Positions 8,339 through 15,446 of a stretch of 64,000 bases of DNA are shown here, in pieces (position 1 is the first letter of the stretch; each line of letters opens with the position of its first letter). This stretch comes from Candidatus Companilactobacillus pullicola. GTDB taxonomy: Bacteria; Bacillota; Bacilli; Lactobacillales; Lactobacillaceae. The notes beneath the pieces were generated by a model that was not told the DNA's origin, made no database searches, and saw only the letters and a list, made by a program, of their open reading frames with translations. Location of the stretch: NCBI GenBank assembly GCA_019116025.1, contig DXCM01000090.1, positions 62,001 to 126,000 on the forward strand, read 5' to 3'. The translations under genes were made by a program, and so were the position numbers.

Positions 8339-9208
8339 CTATTTGAGATAAGTGTAGCCGTCTTTTTGCTCAATCTTATGTTGCTTCATAAGATTACCCA
8401 AAGCACGCTTGAAACTACCCTTACTGATACCAAAGTACTCTTTAATATCATCAGGATCACTCTTATCCGTATAAGGTATTTTATTATCACGAGCATGCTC
8501 CAAAACCGCTACGATCATTTGAGCATCCGGTGTGATTTCTTCATAAGCACGAGGTCTCATTGATAAATTCAAACGACGGTGACTAGTACCAATGACACGA
8601 GCCTTAACATGTTGTCCAATATGAAGTGGTTGTGATTGTTCTTCAACGTGAATGAAACCAATGTAGTAACTTTCAGTCATGACGAAAGCACCACTTTCTC
8701 TAATGGCAATAATTGTTCCTTCTTCATCCTTGTTCTTAACATCAGCCCCGGGACTACGAGCAATTTGCGTATAGAGTTCGATATCGGCCAATTTACCCCA
8801 AAGTCTACCCTTGTGATCAATATCCAATTTGACCATTAAACTATCGCCCTTTTTAGGCCATTCAGAATGTTCAAAAGGAAGGTCATCTAAAGAAACAACG
8901 ATATCCTTATCGTCCAAACCGATATTAACGAACACGCCAAGGTCAGTTCTAACTTCGGTTACTTCAGCGAAGTCCCAAACACCTTGCACAACAAAAGGCA
9001 TTACGGTTGTCATTTTATTTTTATGAGCTTGATTTTCATAAAGAAAACCACTGATCTCATCACCCAATTCAGGAATTTCTGTTAATTCATTCAAATCTAA
9101 AGCAAACGTCTTACCGTCAATTTGAACGAAAGCTTCATCTTTATTTAAATCGGTCACAGTACCCGTCAATACTTGACCATACATTTCTGTTATATCCATA
9201 TTCACCAT
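8339..9208 (-). CDS. cvfB: CvfB-like RNA-binding protein, S1 domains plus winged helix
   Basis: 289 residues. Several S1/OB-type units (roughly 10-60, 70-130 and 155-220, e.g. TDLGVFVNIGL and RESGAFVMTESYYIGFIHVE) are followed by a C-terminal winged helix ending KQHKIEQKDGYTYLK. This matches S. aureus CvfB, an RNA-binding virulence and gene-expression modulator, and its Bacillus homologue YitL (family knowledge). It is the first gene of the leftward cvfB-xerD-ribT-scpA-scpB-rluB cluster. The start could be ATG 9208 or the ATG three codons inside; spacing to AGAG favours the inner one slightly. An S1 protein here is notable because rpsA is missing from its usual place at 2.25 kb. Confidence 0.9.
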   Translation of the reverse strand: MVNMDITEMYGQVLTGTVTDLNKDEAFVQIDGKTFALDLNELTEIPELGDEISGFLYENQAHKNKMTTVMPFVVQGVWDFAEVTEVRTDLGVFVNIGLDDKDIVVSLDDLPFEHSEWPKKGDSLMVKLDIDHKGRLWGKLADIELYTQIARSPGADVKNKDEEGTIIAIRESGAFVMTESYYIGFIHVEEQSQPLHIGQHVKARVIGTSHRRLNLSMRPRAYEEITPDAQMIVAVLEHARDNKIPYTDKSDPDDIKEYFGISKGSFKRALGNLMKQHKIEQKDGYTYLK

Positions 9209-9401
9209 ACTCTTTATATTAATTTTCTTTGCTATTATATTTTACCAGTTTACGTTACATAATACTTTTAAGAATTTGATATTTTCGTAAATTAATTTTT
9301 TACCCTGAAAAATTAATCTATACCATGTGGTGATTGAACTCATTTTCACGATAAAATTTTATAAAATATGGCTGTTTAACAGCATAATTATTAAAATACG
9401 T

Positions 9402-9430
9402 TTGAATTATTTCAAATATTGTGAAATAAT
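9402..9430 (+). promoter_or_regulatory. Predicted sigma-A promoter of adh with inverted-repeat operator
   Basis: TTGAAT (9402-9407), a 17-base spacer and AATAAT (9425-9430). A perfect 10-bp inverted repeat, AATTATTTCA (9405-9414) and TGAAATAATT (9422-9431), spans the spacer and -10. The segment 9419-9436 (TTGTGAAATAATTTCTTG) also resembles a Rex redox-repressor site, with one good half (TTGTGA) and one degenerate half. Confidence 0.6.
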
Positions 9431-9440
9431 TTCTTGTGTA

Positions 9441-9453
9441 GTAAACGTTTACA
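9441..9453 (+). promoter_or_regulatory. Candidate CcpA cre site
   Basis: GTAAACGTTTAC (9441-9452) is a perfect 12-bp palindrome, followed by A. It matches the cre consensus TGWAANCGNTNWCA except for the first T. It lies just downstream of the predicted adh -10, a position where CcpA would block transcription. Inference only. Confidence 0.6.
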
Positions 9454-9487
9454 AAAACATTTTATTTTGGAAGAGGGTTCCTTTGTT

Positions 9488-10609
9488 ATGAAAATTAAAG
9501 CTGCTGTTGTTGATAAAGTAAATGATCCATTCGTTATTAAAGACGACGTTGAATTGGCCGATCTTGAGGATGACGGTCTACAAGTCAAAGTTGTCGCATC
9601 TGGTATTTGTCATTCTGATGAAGCATTGCGTAAGGGTGATGCTGCCTTTAGTTTTCCAGTAATTCTAGGACATGAAGGTTCTGGTATTGTTGAAAAAGTC
9701 GGTAAGAACGTTAAGAACTTCAAACCCGGCGATCACATTATTATGTCATTTTATTCATGTGGCGAATGCGACAATTGCTTGAAAGGCAAACCAACACAAT
9801 GTCGTAACTATGCCAAATCTAACCTTTCTGGAACACGTCCTGATGGTAGTGATCACTTCACTGAAGACGGTCATCATGTCAGCGACATGTTCAATCAATC
9901 ATCATTCACTACTCACACAGTTATTTCTCAAAGAAATGCCGTTAAAGTTCCTAATGATCTTGACTTGAGAAAATTAGGACCTCTTGGCTGTGGCTACGTA
10001 ACTGGTAGTGGTACTGTCTTCAATACCCTTCAACCAAAACCCGGTGACACTATTGCAGTCTTTGGTACAGGTGCTGTTGGACTAGCTGCCATGATGGCTG
10101 GTAAGATTTCTGGCTGTGTCAAAGTTATTGCTGTTGATATTGTTGACTCTCGTTTGGAATTAGCTAAAAAGATGGGTGCTACTGATGTCGTTAATAGTAA
10201 GAATGAAGATGCTGTCGAAGCTATCAAGAAGCTTACTAACGGTTTAGGTGTTGACTGGGCTGTTGATACAACTGGTGTTGAAAAAGTTATGACCGATTCT
10301 ATTGCTGCTTTAACACAAGGTGGTACAACTGCTACAATTGCTGTTACACCACACAATATCACCATTAGTACTTGGAATGATCTTTGCGTTGACGACAAGA
10401 AGATCGTCGGTGTCAATATGGGTGATTCTATTCCTCAAATCGACATCCCTCGTTTGATTGAATTCTACAAGATGGGTGTTTTCCCATTCGACTTAACTGA
10501 AAAGTTCTATGACTTCGATCAAATCAATGAAGCTGATGCCGATTCAGTTAGCGGTAAGACTATCAAGCCTGTTTTGATTATTGATAAAGATTATAAACCT
10601 GAAGATTAG
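9488..10609 (+). CDS. Zinc-dependent NAD(P)-linked alcohol dehydrogenase
   Basis: 373 residues of the medium-chain MDR family. Catalytic zinc ligands are C41 (SGICHSD) and H62-E63 (LGHEGSG). The structural zinc loop has four cysteines, C91, C94, C97 and C105 (CGECDNCLKGKPTQC). The Rossmann motif is FGTGAVGLAAM near 195-205. Closest family is the aryl/benzyl-alcohol type (AdhC-like), oxidising alcohols or reducing aldehydes; substrate cannot be told from sequence. Start ATG 9488 has GAAGAGG upstream; the in-frame ATG 18 codons earlier has none. The promoter carries a palindromic operator and a cre-like site. It is a single-gene transcript closed by a terminator, in an insert between cvfB and pyk. 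Confidence 0.93.
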   Translation: MKIKAAVVDKVNDPFVIKDDVELADLEDDGLQVKVVASGICHSDEALRKGDAAFSFPVILGHEGSGIVEKVGKNVKNFKPGDHIIMSFYSCGECDNCLKGKPTQCRNYAKSNLSGTRPDGSDHFTEDGHHVSDMFNQSSFTTHTVISQRNAVKVPNDLDLRKLGPLGCGYVTGSGTVFNTLQPKPGDTIAVFGTGAVGLAAMMAGKISGCVKVIAVDIVDSRLELAKKMGATDVVNSKNEDAVEAIKKLTNGLGVDWAVDTTGVEKVMTDSIAALTQGGTTATIAVTPHNITISTWNDLCVDDKKIVGVNMGDSIPQIDIPRLIEFYKMGVFPFDLTEKFYDFDQINEADADSVSGKTIKPVLIIDKDYKPED

Positions 10610-10617
10610 TATCTTTG

Positions 10618-10650
10618 AACTCCCGACTTTGGTTAGTTGGGAGTTTTTTT
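10618..10650 (+). terminator. Terminator of the alcohol dehydrogenase gene
   Basis: AACTCCCGACT pairs with AGTTGGGAGTT (11 bp, one G-T) and is followed by a T run. Confidence 0.92.
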
Positions 10651-10693
10651 GTGGTTTATGTTTTCGTAACACATATATTTTTACTAATAGAAT

Positions 10694-10723
10694 ATGACAT
10701 TTGTCATACGATTATGTGACATT
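10694..10723 (+). promoter_or_regulatory. Candidate operator for the downstream ABC/TCS operon
   Basis: ATGACA-TT-TGTCAT (10694-10707) is a perfect inverted repeat, and ATGTGACATT (10714-10723) follows seven bases later as a related half-site pair. It lies about 70 bp before the first gene of an operon encoding a LuxR-type response regulator, so autoregulation is plausible. Inference from position and symmetry only. Confidence 0.5.
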
Positions 10724-10790
10724 CCTTACTACCGCAATTTTTCTCAAATTATTAAACTATGGTTATCAAATCGAAATCGAGGAAATAATC

Positions 10791-11669
10791 ATGAGCCCCA
10801 TTTTAGAAATTTCTCATATCAAAAAATCGTTTAAACACAGAATCATCTTAAATGATATCAGTTTTAACTTGCAGCCCGGTTCCGTAGTTGCGTTAGTTGG
10901 TGCTAACGGTGCCGGCAAAACTACTCTGATGAACATTATTTTAAACTTGCTCCCTTCTGATTCAGGACAAGTCAAAGCCTTCAGTGATCATGACTGGCGT
11001 GAGATCACAGGTGTCATGATGCAAGATAATCTGTCTCTTGGCCGTATCAAAGTCAAAGAAATTATTAACCTTTCACGTAGTTACTTTAAGCATCCTCTCC
11101 CCTTCCAAAAACTATTGAGTTTGTCAGGATTGGAAACTTTAGAAAATAATTACATGAATCAACTTTCCGGTGGTCAAAAACGACGTTTAGCGTTTGCTCT
11201 TTCACTATCAGGCAATCCTGATATTCTCTTCCTCGATGAACCAACTGTTGGCATGGACAGCAATGCTCGGCACGACTTTTGGCAAGAAATTTCTAAATTA
11301 CGAGAAAGTGGTAAAACTATTTTCGTTACTAGTCACTACTTAGAAGAATTGGAAAATATTGCTGACCGTTTTCTTATTTTACAGAACGGTGTCATTGCTT
11401 TTGACGGTTCAATTCAATCATTACGAAACATTCAAGGTAATAGTCTGGTCGAATTCGATAGTAAATTAAATATCAATACTTTTTCAAATTTTCAAAGTAT
11501 TATCTCGATTGATCGACTAGGACAACATTTTCAAATCGTGACTAATGATCCTAACAAATTAATCACTTCTATTACTCCCTATCTAGCCGCAATTAACAAT
11601 CTTCAAGTCAAACAAACTAACTTAGATACCATGCTATTGAATTATCAGGAGGGACACGATCATGACTAA
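10791..11669 (+). CDS. ABC transporter ATP-binding protein (YvfR type)
   Basis: 292 residues. Walker A is GANGAGKTT near residue 39-47, the signature motif is LSGGQKRR near 125-132, Walker B is ILFLDEPTVGMD, and the switch His is in FVTSHYLEEL. The C-terminal ~80 residues are divergent, as usual for drug or lipid exporters of the CcmA/NatA class. I chose ATG 10791, which has GAGGAAATAATC upstream; the longer frame from 10701 runs through the operator. It overlaps the permease by 8 bp, and the four genes to 14148 form one operon resembling B. subtilis yvfRSTU. Substrate is unknown; export of an antimicrobial or lipid is the usual guess. Confidence 0.93.
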   Translation: MSPILEISHIKKSFKHRIILNDISFNLQPGSVVALVGANGAGKTTLMNIILNLLPSDSGQVKAFSDHDWREITGVMMQDNLSLGRIKVKEIINLSRSYFKHPLPFQKLLSLSGLETLENNYMNQLSGGQKRRLAFALSLSGNPDILFLDEPTVGMDSNARHDFWQEISKLRESGKTIFVTSHYLEELENIADRFLILQNGVIAFDGSIQSLRNIQGNSLVEFDSKLNINTFSNFQSIISIDRLGQHFQIVTNDPNKLITSITPYLAAINNLQVKQTNLDTMLLNYQEGHDHD

Positions 11670-12423
11670 TTATCTATTCCAGACCAAAATGAATTTCAAG
11701 AGAATTGTTTTAAGGAATAAAGCTTTCTTCTTCTTTGATATGCTTTTACCAATTATCTTTTACCTGCTTTACACCAAAATACTAACTACTGGCATCCCCA
11801 CAAAGGCTTTGGCAGCTTGGAATGAGGATTATCTGATCAGTATGATGATTTATAGTTGTATGCTCGGTGGTGTCATCACGACTTCTAATACTCTTTTAGA
11901 TGATCAAACTAGCCACTTTAAATTATTCGTTAGTCTCAAACCAATTTCTAAATTTCAATATTATTCATCAATGGCACTAGTGTTTATCTTCTTAAATCTA
12001 ATTTCCTCAATTCTGATCTGTCTAGTTGGTATCTTTGTCAATCATGTTAATCTTTCTATGCACCTACTGGTAACACTTATTGGCATCAACATTCTAGGAA
12101 CGATTCCTTTAATCTTAATTGGCGCCTTAATTGCTTTAGTTAAAAAGCCTAATACCGTTAACCTGCTCAATAATCTAGTGGTCTTTCCACTAGCAATCAT
12201 CAGTGGCCTGTGGTGGCCCATTCAGGTCATGCCTAATTGGTTACAAAAGATTGGTAAGACCACACCTACATATCAACTATCAAACCTGGAACAAACTTTG
12301 TTGCATAAAGGATTCATCAATTGGTATGCAATTATTAATATTTCAATTTGGTTAGTGGTGATAGCTCTGTTATTCTTAATATTATCTAAAGTTCAAAAAC
12401 AAAAGGGGATCGTTTCCGAATGA
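11662..12423 (+). CDS. ABC-2 type permease (YvfS type)
   Basis: 253 residues with about six hydrophobic helices, including FFFFDMLLPIIFYLL near 25-40 and a conserved final pair around NVVFPLAIISGLWWPIQVMP, the ABC-2 signature region where the last helices follow a GLWWP-like turn. It forms the membrane half of the exporter with the preceding ATPase. The start overlaps the ATPase stop and has AGGAGGGACACGATC immediately upstream. The 3' end overlaps the kinase start by 4 bp (ATGA). Confidence 0.9.
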   Translation: MTNYLFQTKMNFKRIVLRNKAFFFFDMLLPIIFYLLYTKILTTGIPTKALAAWNEDYLISMMIYSCMLGGVITTSNTLLDDQTSHFKLFVSLKPISKFQYYSSMALVFIFLNLISSILICLVGIFVNHVNLSMHLLVTLIGINILGTIPLILIGALIALVKKPNTVNLLNNLVVFPLAIISGLWWPIQVMPNWLQKIGKTTPTYQLSNLEQTLLHKGFINWYAIINISIWLVVIALLFLILSKVQKQKGIVSE

Positions 12424-13538
12424 ATAAATTTTTAGATAAATATGTCCTTTTTCCCAAAAGATTTGGCTTTATGCCCTACTTTTGGGTTTTTTCATTATTT
12501 TTAATGGCTGGACAAATTTTAATTACCCAGCATCCTTTCAACTGGTTTTACTTATTACTCGTTTTAATTTTTTTAAAATTCTATCGTGACGGCTATTCTA
12601 TCAATCGTTGGTTGTGGTTAGATATCGGTATACAACTGCTCATTGCAGCCTACTTCACTTTAAAATTTCCTAATGGTGGTGGAACTTTCTTTATCTATAC
12701 GGCTTGGGAAATTGGCTCTCTTCCATATAAATTAAGGGATTTCTTGCGTTATCTCGTTCTATACTTAGTCATATCGTTAAGTTGCGTACTTACTTTTATC
12801 CTATTTACTCCTACAATAAAGGAGTATGGTCCCTTTGGAATCATTATCGCCCTTACTTTTACCATTGGGTCACCAATTGCGGCACGTTCCTTAGGTAACA
12901 GTTATCGTCGCTCCTATCGAACTAAACAGACCAATCGCCGTTTGGAGACCATCATCAAGCAAAACGAACGTGATCGTATTGCTCAAGATCTACATGACAG
13001 TTTAGGACAGTCATTCTCCTTAATTACTTTAAAATCTGAGTTAGCTACTAAATTGATCGACAAAGATCCAAAAAAAGCTCAGCAACAATTAAAGGACATT
13101 GCCCAAACCTCTCGCGATGATCTCAATCTGGTTCGCCAAATAGTAGCGGATTTGAATGCTCAATCAATCGCCAGTGCAATGGTATCCGAGGGAAAAAACC
13201 TTGATCTAGCCCAGATTCAACAAATTTCCATCAACGAAGATGTTTCTAATACTTGGCCCAAAGATATTCAACACACTCTGGCTGCCATCATTAAAGAAAC
13301 GACCACTAATGTTATCCGTTACAGTCACGCCAATTTAATGAAATTTACCTTTGAAGAAGATGCTTCCAATTATTTCTTAGATATTCATGATGATGGTATT
13401 GGTTTTAAAGGTGCTACCGATCATATCTCCTATGGCCTAAGTGGTATGACTAACCGTTTAAAAAGCATTAACGGCACTCTTAAAGTAACTTCCGATCATG
13501 GTGTTTATTTACAAATCTCAATACCAAAGAAGGATTAA
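12420..13538 (+). CDS. DesK/YvfT-like sensor histidine kinase
   Basis: 372 residues. The N-terminal ~155 residues contain about five or six membrane segments with almost no extracellular domain, like DesK, and so probably sense the membrane or the adjacent transporter. The HisKA_3 dimerisation motif ERDRIAQDLHDSLGQ (183-197) has the phospho-acceptor H192. The HATPase domain follows, with an N-box around IIKETTTNVIRYSHA, and a final GYG-like loop SYGLSGMTNRL. It overlaps the permease by 4 bp and precedes its response regulator directly, so the pair likely controls the ABC genes. Confidence 0.94.
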   Translation: MNKFLDKYVLFPKRFGFMPYFWVFSLFLMAGQILITQHPFNWFYLLLVLIFLKFYRDGYSINRWLWLDIGIQLLIAAYFTLKFPNGGGTFFIYTAWEIGSLPYKLRDFLRYLVLYLVISLSCVLTFILFTPTIKEYGPFGIIIALTFTIGSPIAARSLGNSYRRSYRTKQTNRRLETIIKQNERDRIAQDLHDSLGQSFSLITLKSELATKLIDKDPKKAQQQLKDIAQTSRDDLNLVRQIVADLNAQSIASAMVSEGKNLDLAQIQQISINEDVSNTWPKDIQHTLAAIIKETTTNVIRYSHANLMKFTFEEDASNYFLDIHDDGIGFKGATDHISYGLSGMTNRLKSINGTLKVTSDHGVYLQISIPKKD

Positions 13539-13539
13539 T

Positions 13540-14148
13540 ATGACTACAATTTACATTGCTGAAGACCAAGAAATGCTAAATTCAGCCCTTTCCGCTATTT
13601 TAGATCTAGAAGATGATTTTGAAATCGCTGGAAATGCTACTGACGGTCAGACAGCTTTCCAAGAAATTACCACCTTAAAACCGGATGTCGCCATTTTAGA
13701 TATTGAAATGCCTAACTTAACAGGTCTAGACGTTGCTCAAGAGTTACGTCTTAATCAGCAAAAAATAAAAATCATCATTCTGACCACTTTTGCTCGTAAA
13801 AAGTATTTTGAATCAGCAGTGGCCAGTGAGGTTAATGCTTATCTACTTAAAGACAGTCCCACTGATAAGCTAGTAGACACGATTCATAAGGTTCTTGACG
13901 GTCAGACAATTTACGACGCTAATTTAGTTTCTAACATTTTAACAACCGTGAAAAATCCCCTTACACCCCAAGAATTAAACATTATGAACGAATTTGCCTT
14001 GGGTAAATCAACCCAAGAAATCGCTGAGAGTGTTTTTCTTTCCAATGGAACAGTTCGAAATTATATCTCTTCCATTTTGAGTAAGACTGGTACACACTCT
14101 CGAATCGAAGCTCTAAATATTGCTAAAAAGAATAGTTGGATTGAATAG
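13540..14148 (+). CDS. DesR/YvfU-like LuxR-family response regulator
   Basis: 202 residues. The receiver domain (1-120) has the acidic pair E8-D9, phospho-acceptor D54 (AILDIEMPN), T at about 82 (ILTTF) and K at about 104 (LLKDS). The C-terminal LuxR/NarL helix-turn-helix reads LTPQELNIMNEFALGKSTQE with recognition helix SNGTVRNYISSILSK. I chose ATG 13540, preceded by AGAAGGATTAAT; the frame from 13498 overlaps the kinase with no site. It is the output of the kinase immediately upstream; the likely target is the palindrome at 10694. Confidence 0.95.
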   Translation: MTTIYIAEDQEMLNSALSAILDLEDDFEIAGNATDGQTAFQEITTLKPDVAILDIEMPNLTGLDVAQELRLNQQKIKIIILTTFARKKYFESAVASEVNAYLLKDSPTDKLVDTIHKVLDGQTIYDANLVSNILTTVKNPLTPQELNIMNEFALGKSTQEIAESVFLSNGTVRNYISSILSKTGTHSRIEALNIAKKNSWIE

Positions 14149-14211
14149 ATTCAATTATTTTGTGTCTAAGGTTACATAACATTTCTACTCCGAAGCTAAT
14201 CTGAAATAAAC

Positions 14212-14241
14212 AAAAAAGATGGTTCATAAAAACCATCTTTT
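14212..14241. terminator. Bidirectional terminator
   Basis: AAAAGATGGTT pairs with AACCATCTTTT across a short A-rich loop, with A and T runs on both sides. It separates the rightward response regulator from the leftward DUF4931 gene. Confidence 0.9.
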
Positions 14242-14244
14242 AAT

Positions 14245-15051
14245 TTATTCCGGATTTTCAATTTCTGAACTGTGAACATTCTCTTGCAATCTTTGCAATA
14301 AAACGTCAGCAATTCCTCTCACCTGTTTGTCACCATCACGCTGTGATAAACGATAACCAACGAAGTAAGGTGAAACCACATATCTGGCCTCAATTTTACA
14401 AATAATTTTCCGACCAACTTTATAGAAGAATAAATTGTAAGAATCAAATTTACCACCATAAAGGTCATCCAAAGCATATTTGACCGTCACCCGTGTAAAT
14501 TCAGCTAGATCAGCAATGTATTTAGGATTATTAATAACCACATTAAATTCAACAAATCCCATGATTGGCTTCTCTGAAACGTTGACATTGATATGCTTCG
14601 AATTAAACACATCCATACCTGTAAAATTCTCAGCTTCGATATGTTTGTAACCATCAACCTTATCCAAACCAATTATTTGGAAATGTGGATGACGCAAAGA
14701 ACCTCCTGACATAGGTCCGAAATTCTTATACAACAAGACACTCTTGTATTTCTTGCTTTGAATCATTTCGTTCCAACAATGATAGACATACTCAAAAACT
14801 TTTCGGTTCTTTTCAACTGAATAATTGGAAATATCACCATAATGGTCACTAGATTCAATTAAAACCGTTTGATTAGTATCCTTCAATGTCTTAAATTTAT
14901 TTTCTAACCAAATCATGTCGTCCTTTTGATCAATTATATTGGTTAAATTTTCTCGATCACAGAAAGGACAATAATCTTTCTTCTTTTTGATATCTCGCGG
15001 CTTCCCTTTAGCCTGTTCAATTTCAAAAACTAATACATCTTTATTTGACAA
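14245..15051 (-). CDS. DUF4931 protein, GalT/HIT-superfamily fold
   Basis: 268 residues. CPFC near residues 28-31 resembles half of the zinc site of galactose-1-phosphate uridylyltransferase, and SLRHPHFQIIG (about 118-128) resembles the HxHxQ catalytic motif of GalT, which places it in the HIT superfamily. The label DUF4931 is from memory. Nucleotide transfer is possible but unproved: the gal operon partners are not here. The ATG has GAGGTGAAAAGTTG upstream. It is transcribed alone toward the bidirectional terminator, with 395 bp of non-coding DNA between it and the pyk terminator. Confidence 0.75.
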   Translation of the reverse strand: MSNKDVLVFEIEQAKGKPRDIKKKKDYCPFCDRENLTNIIDQKDDMIWLENKFKTLKDTNQTVLIESSDHYGDISNYSVEKNRKVFEYVYHCWNEMIQSKKYKSVLLYKNFGPMSGGSLRHPHFQIIGLDKVDGYKHIEAENFTGMDVFNSKHINVNVSEKPIMGFVEFNVVINNPKYIADLAEFTRVTVKYALDDLYGGKFDSYNLFFYKVGRKIICKIEARYVVSPYFVGYRLSQRDGDKQVRGIADVLLQRLQENVHSSEIENPE

Positions 15052-15228
15052 CTTTTCACCTCAGTATGTTTAATAACGGTACTTATCCAAATTTGGTTAT
15101 TAATGTGTGGATTTGCTCTGCTTGCAGTCCTACACAACACAGTCTAATAAACATGGTTCATTATCTAAACCAAAACCATTTAAATGCCGCAATTTCAGAA
15201 AATAATAATAGAACCAAGATATAATCAA

Positions 15229-15295
15229 TAGTAGAAAATCCGTGAACTTTTAGACGTATCCTTCCACATTTTAGTGGTCCAAAGACTTTCTACTA
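15229..15295. other. Nested inverted repeats, candidate three-way-junction RNA
   Basis: Outer arms TAGTAGAAA (15229-15237) and TTTCTACTA (15287-15295) are perfectly complementary. Inside are CGT/ACG (15241-15256) and CCAC/GTGG (15264-15277) hairpins. It could be an RNA on either strand or a relic of a mobile repeat. No known family recognised. Confidence 0.4.
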
Positions 15296-15370
15296 CTAAC
15301 GGCACACTTATAACACATCAGTTACCAAATTGGAAGCAAGACCTTAATAATAAGATATTAACGCAAACAC

Positions 15371-15407
15371 AAAAAAACTGAAAGAAACTCGTCAGTCTCT
15401 TTCAGTC
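15371..15407 (-). terminator. Terminator of pyk
   Basis: Minus strand: ACTGAAAGA pairs with TCTTTCAGT, followed by seven T. Confidence 0.92.
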
Positions 15408-15446
15408 AATTTATGTTTTAAAGCATTTTTAAATTTTATTTAAAAA

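Larger units (their letters stand above)
15052..15446. other. 395-bp intergenic region with a possible structured RNA
   Basis: No convincing ORF; the longest ATG frames are about 23 codons. It holds the pyk terminator at 15371-15407, an imperfect GTGTGGA/TCCTACAC hairpin near 15103-15135, and a nested set of inverted repeats at 15229-15295 described among the findings. Confidence 0.6.

Noticed and set aside
15151..15222. Small plus-strand ORF beginning MVHYLNQNHLNA
   Set aside because: Only about 23 codons and no ribosome site, in AT-rich DNA.
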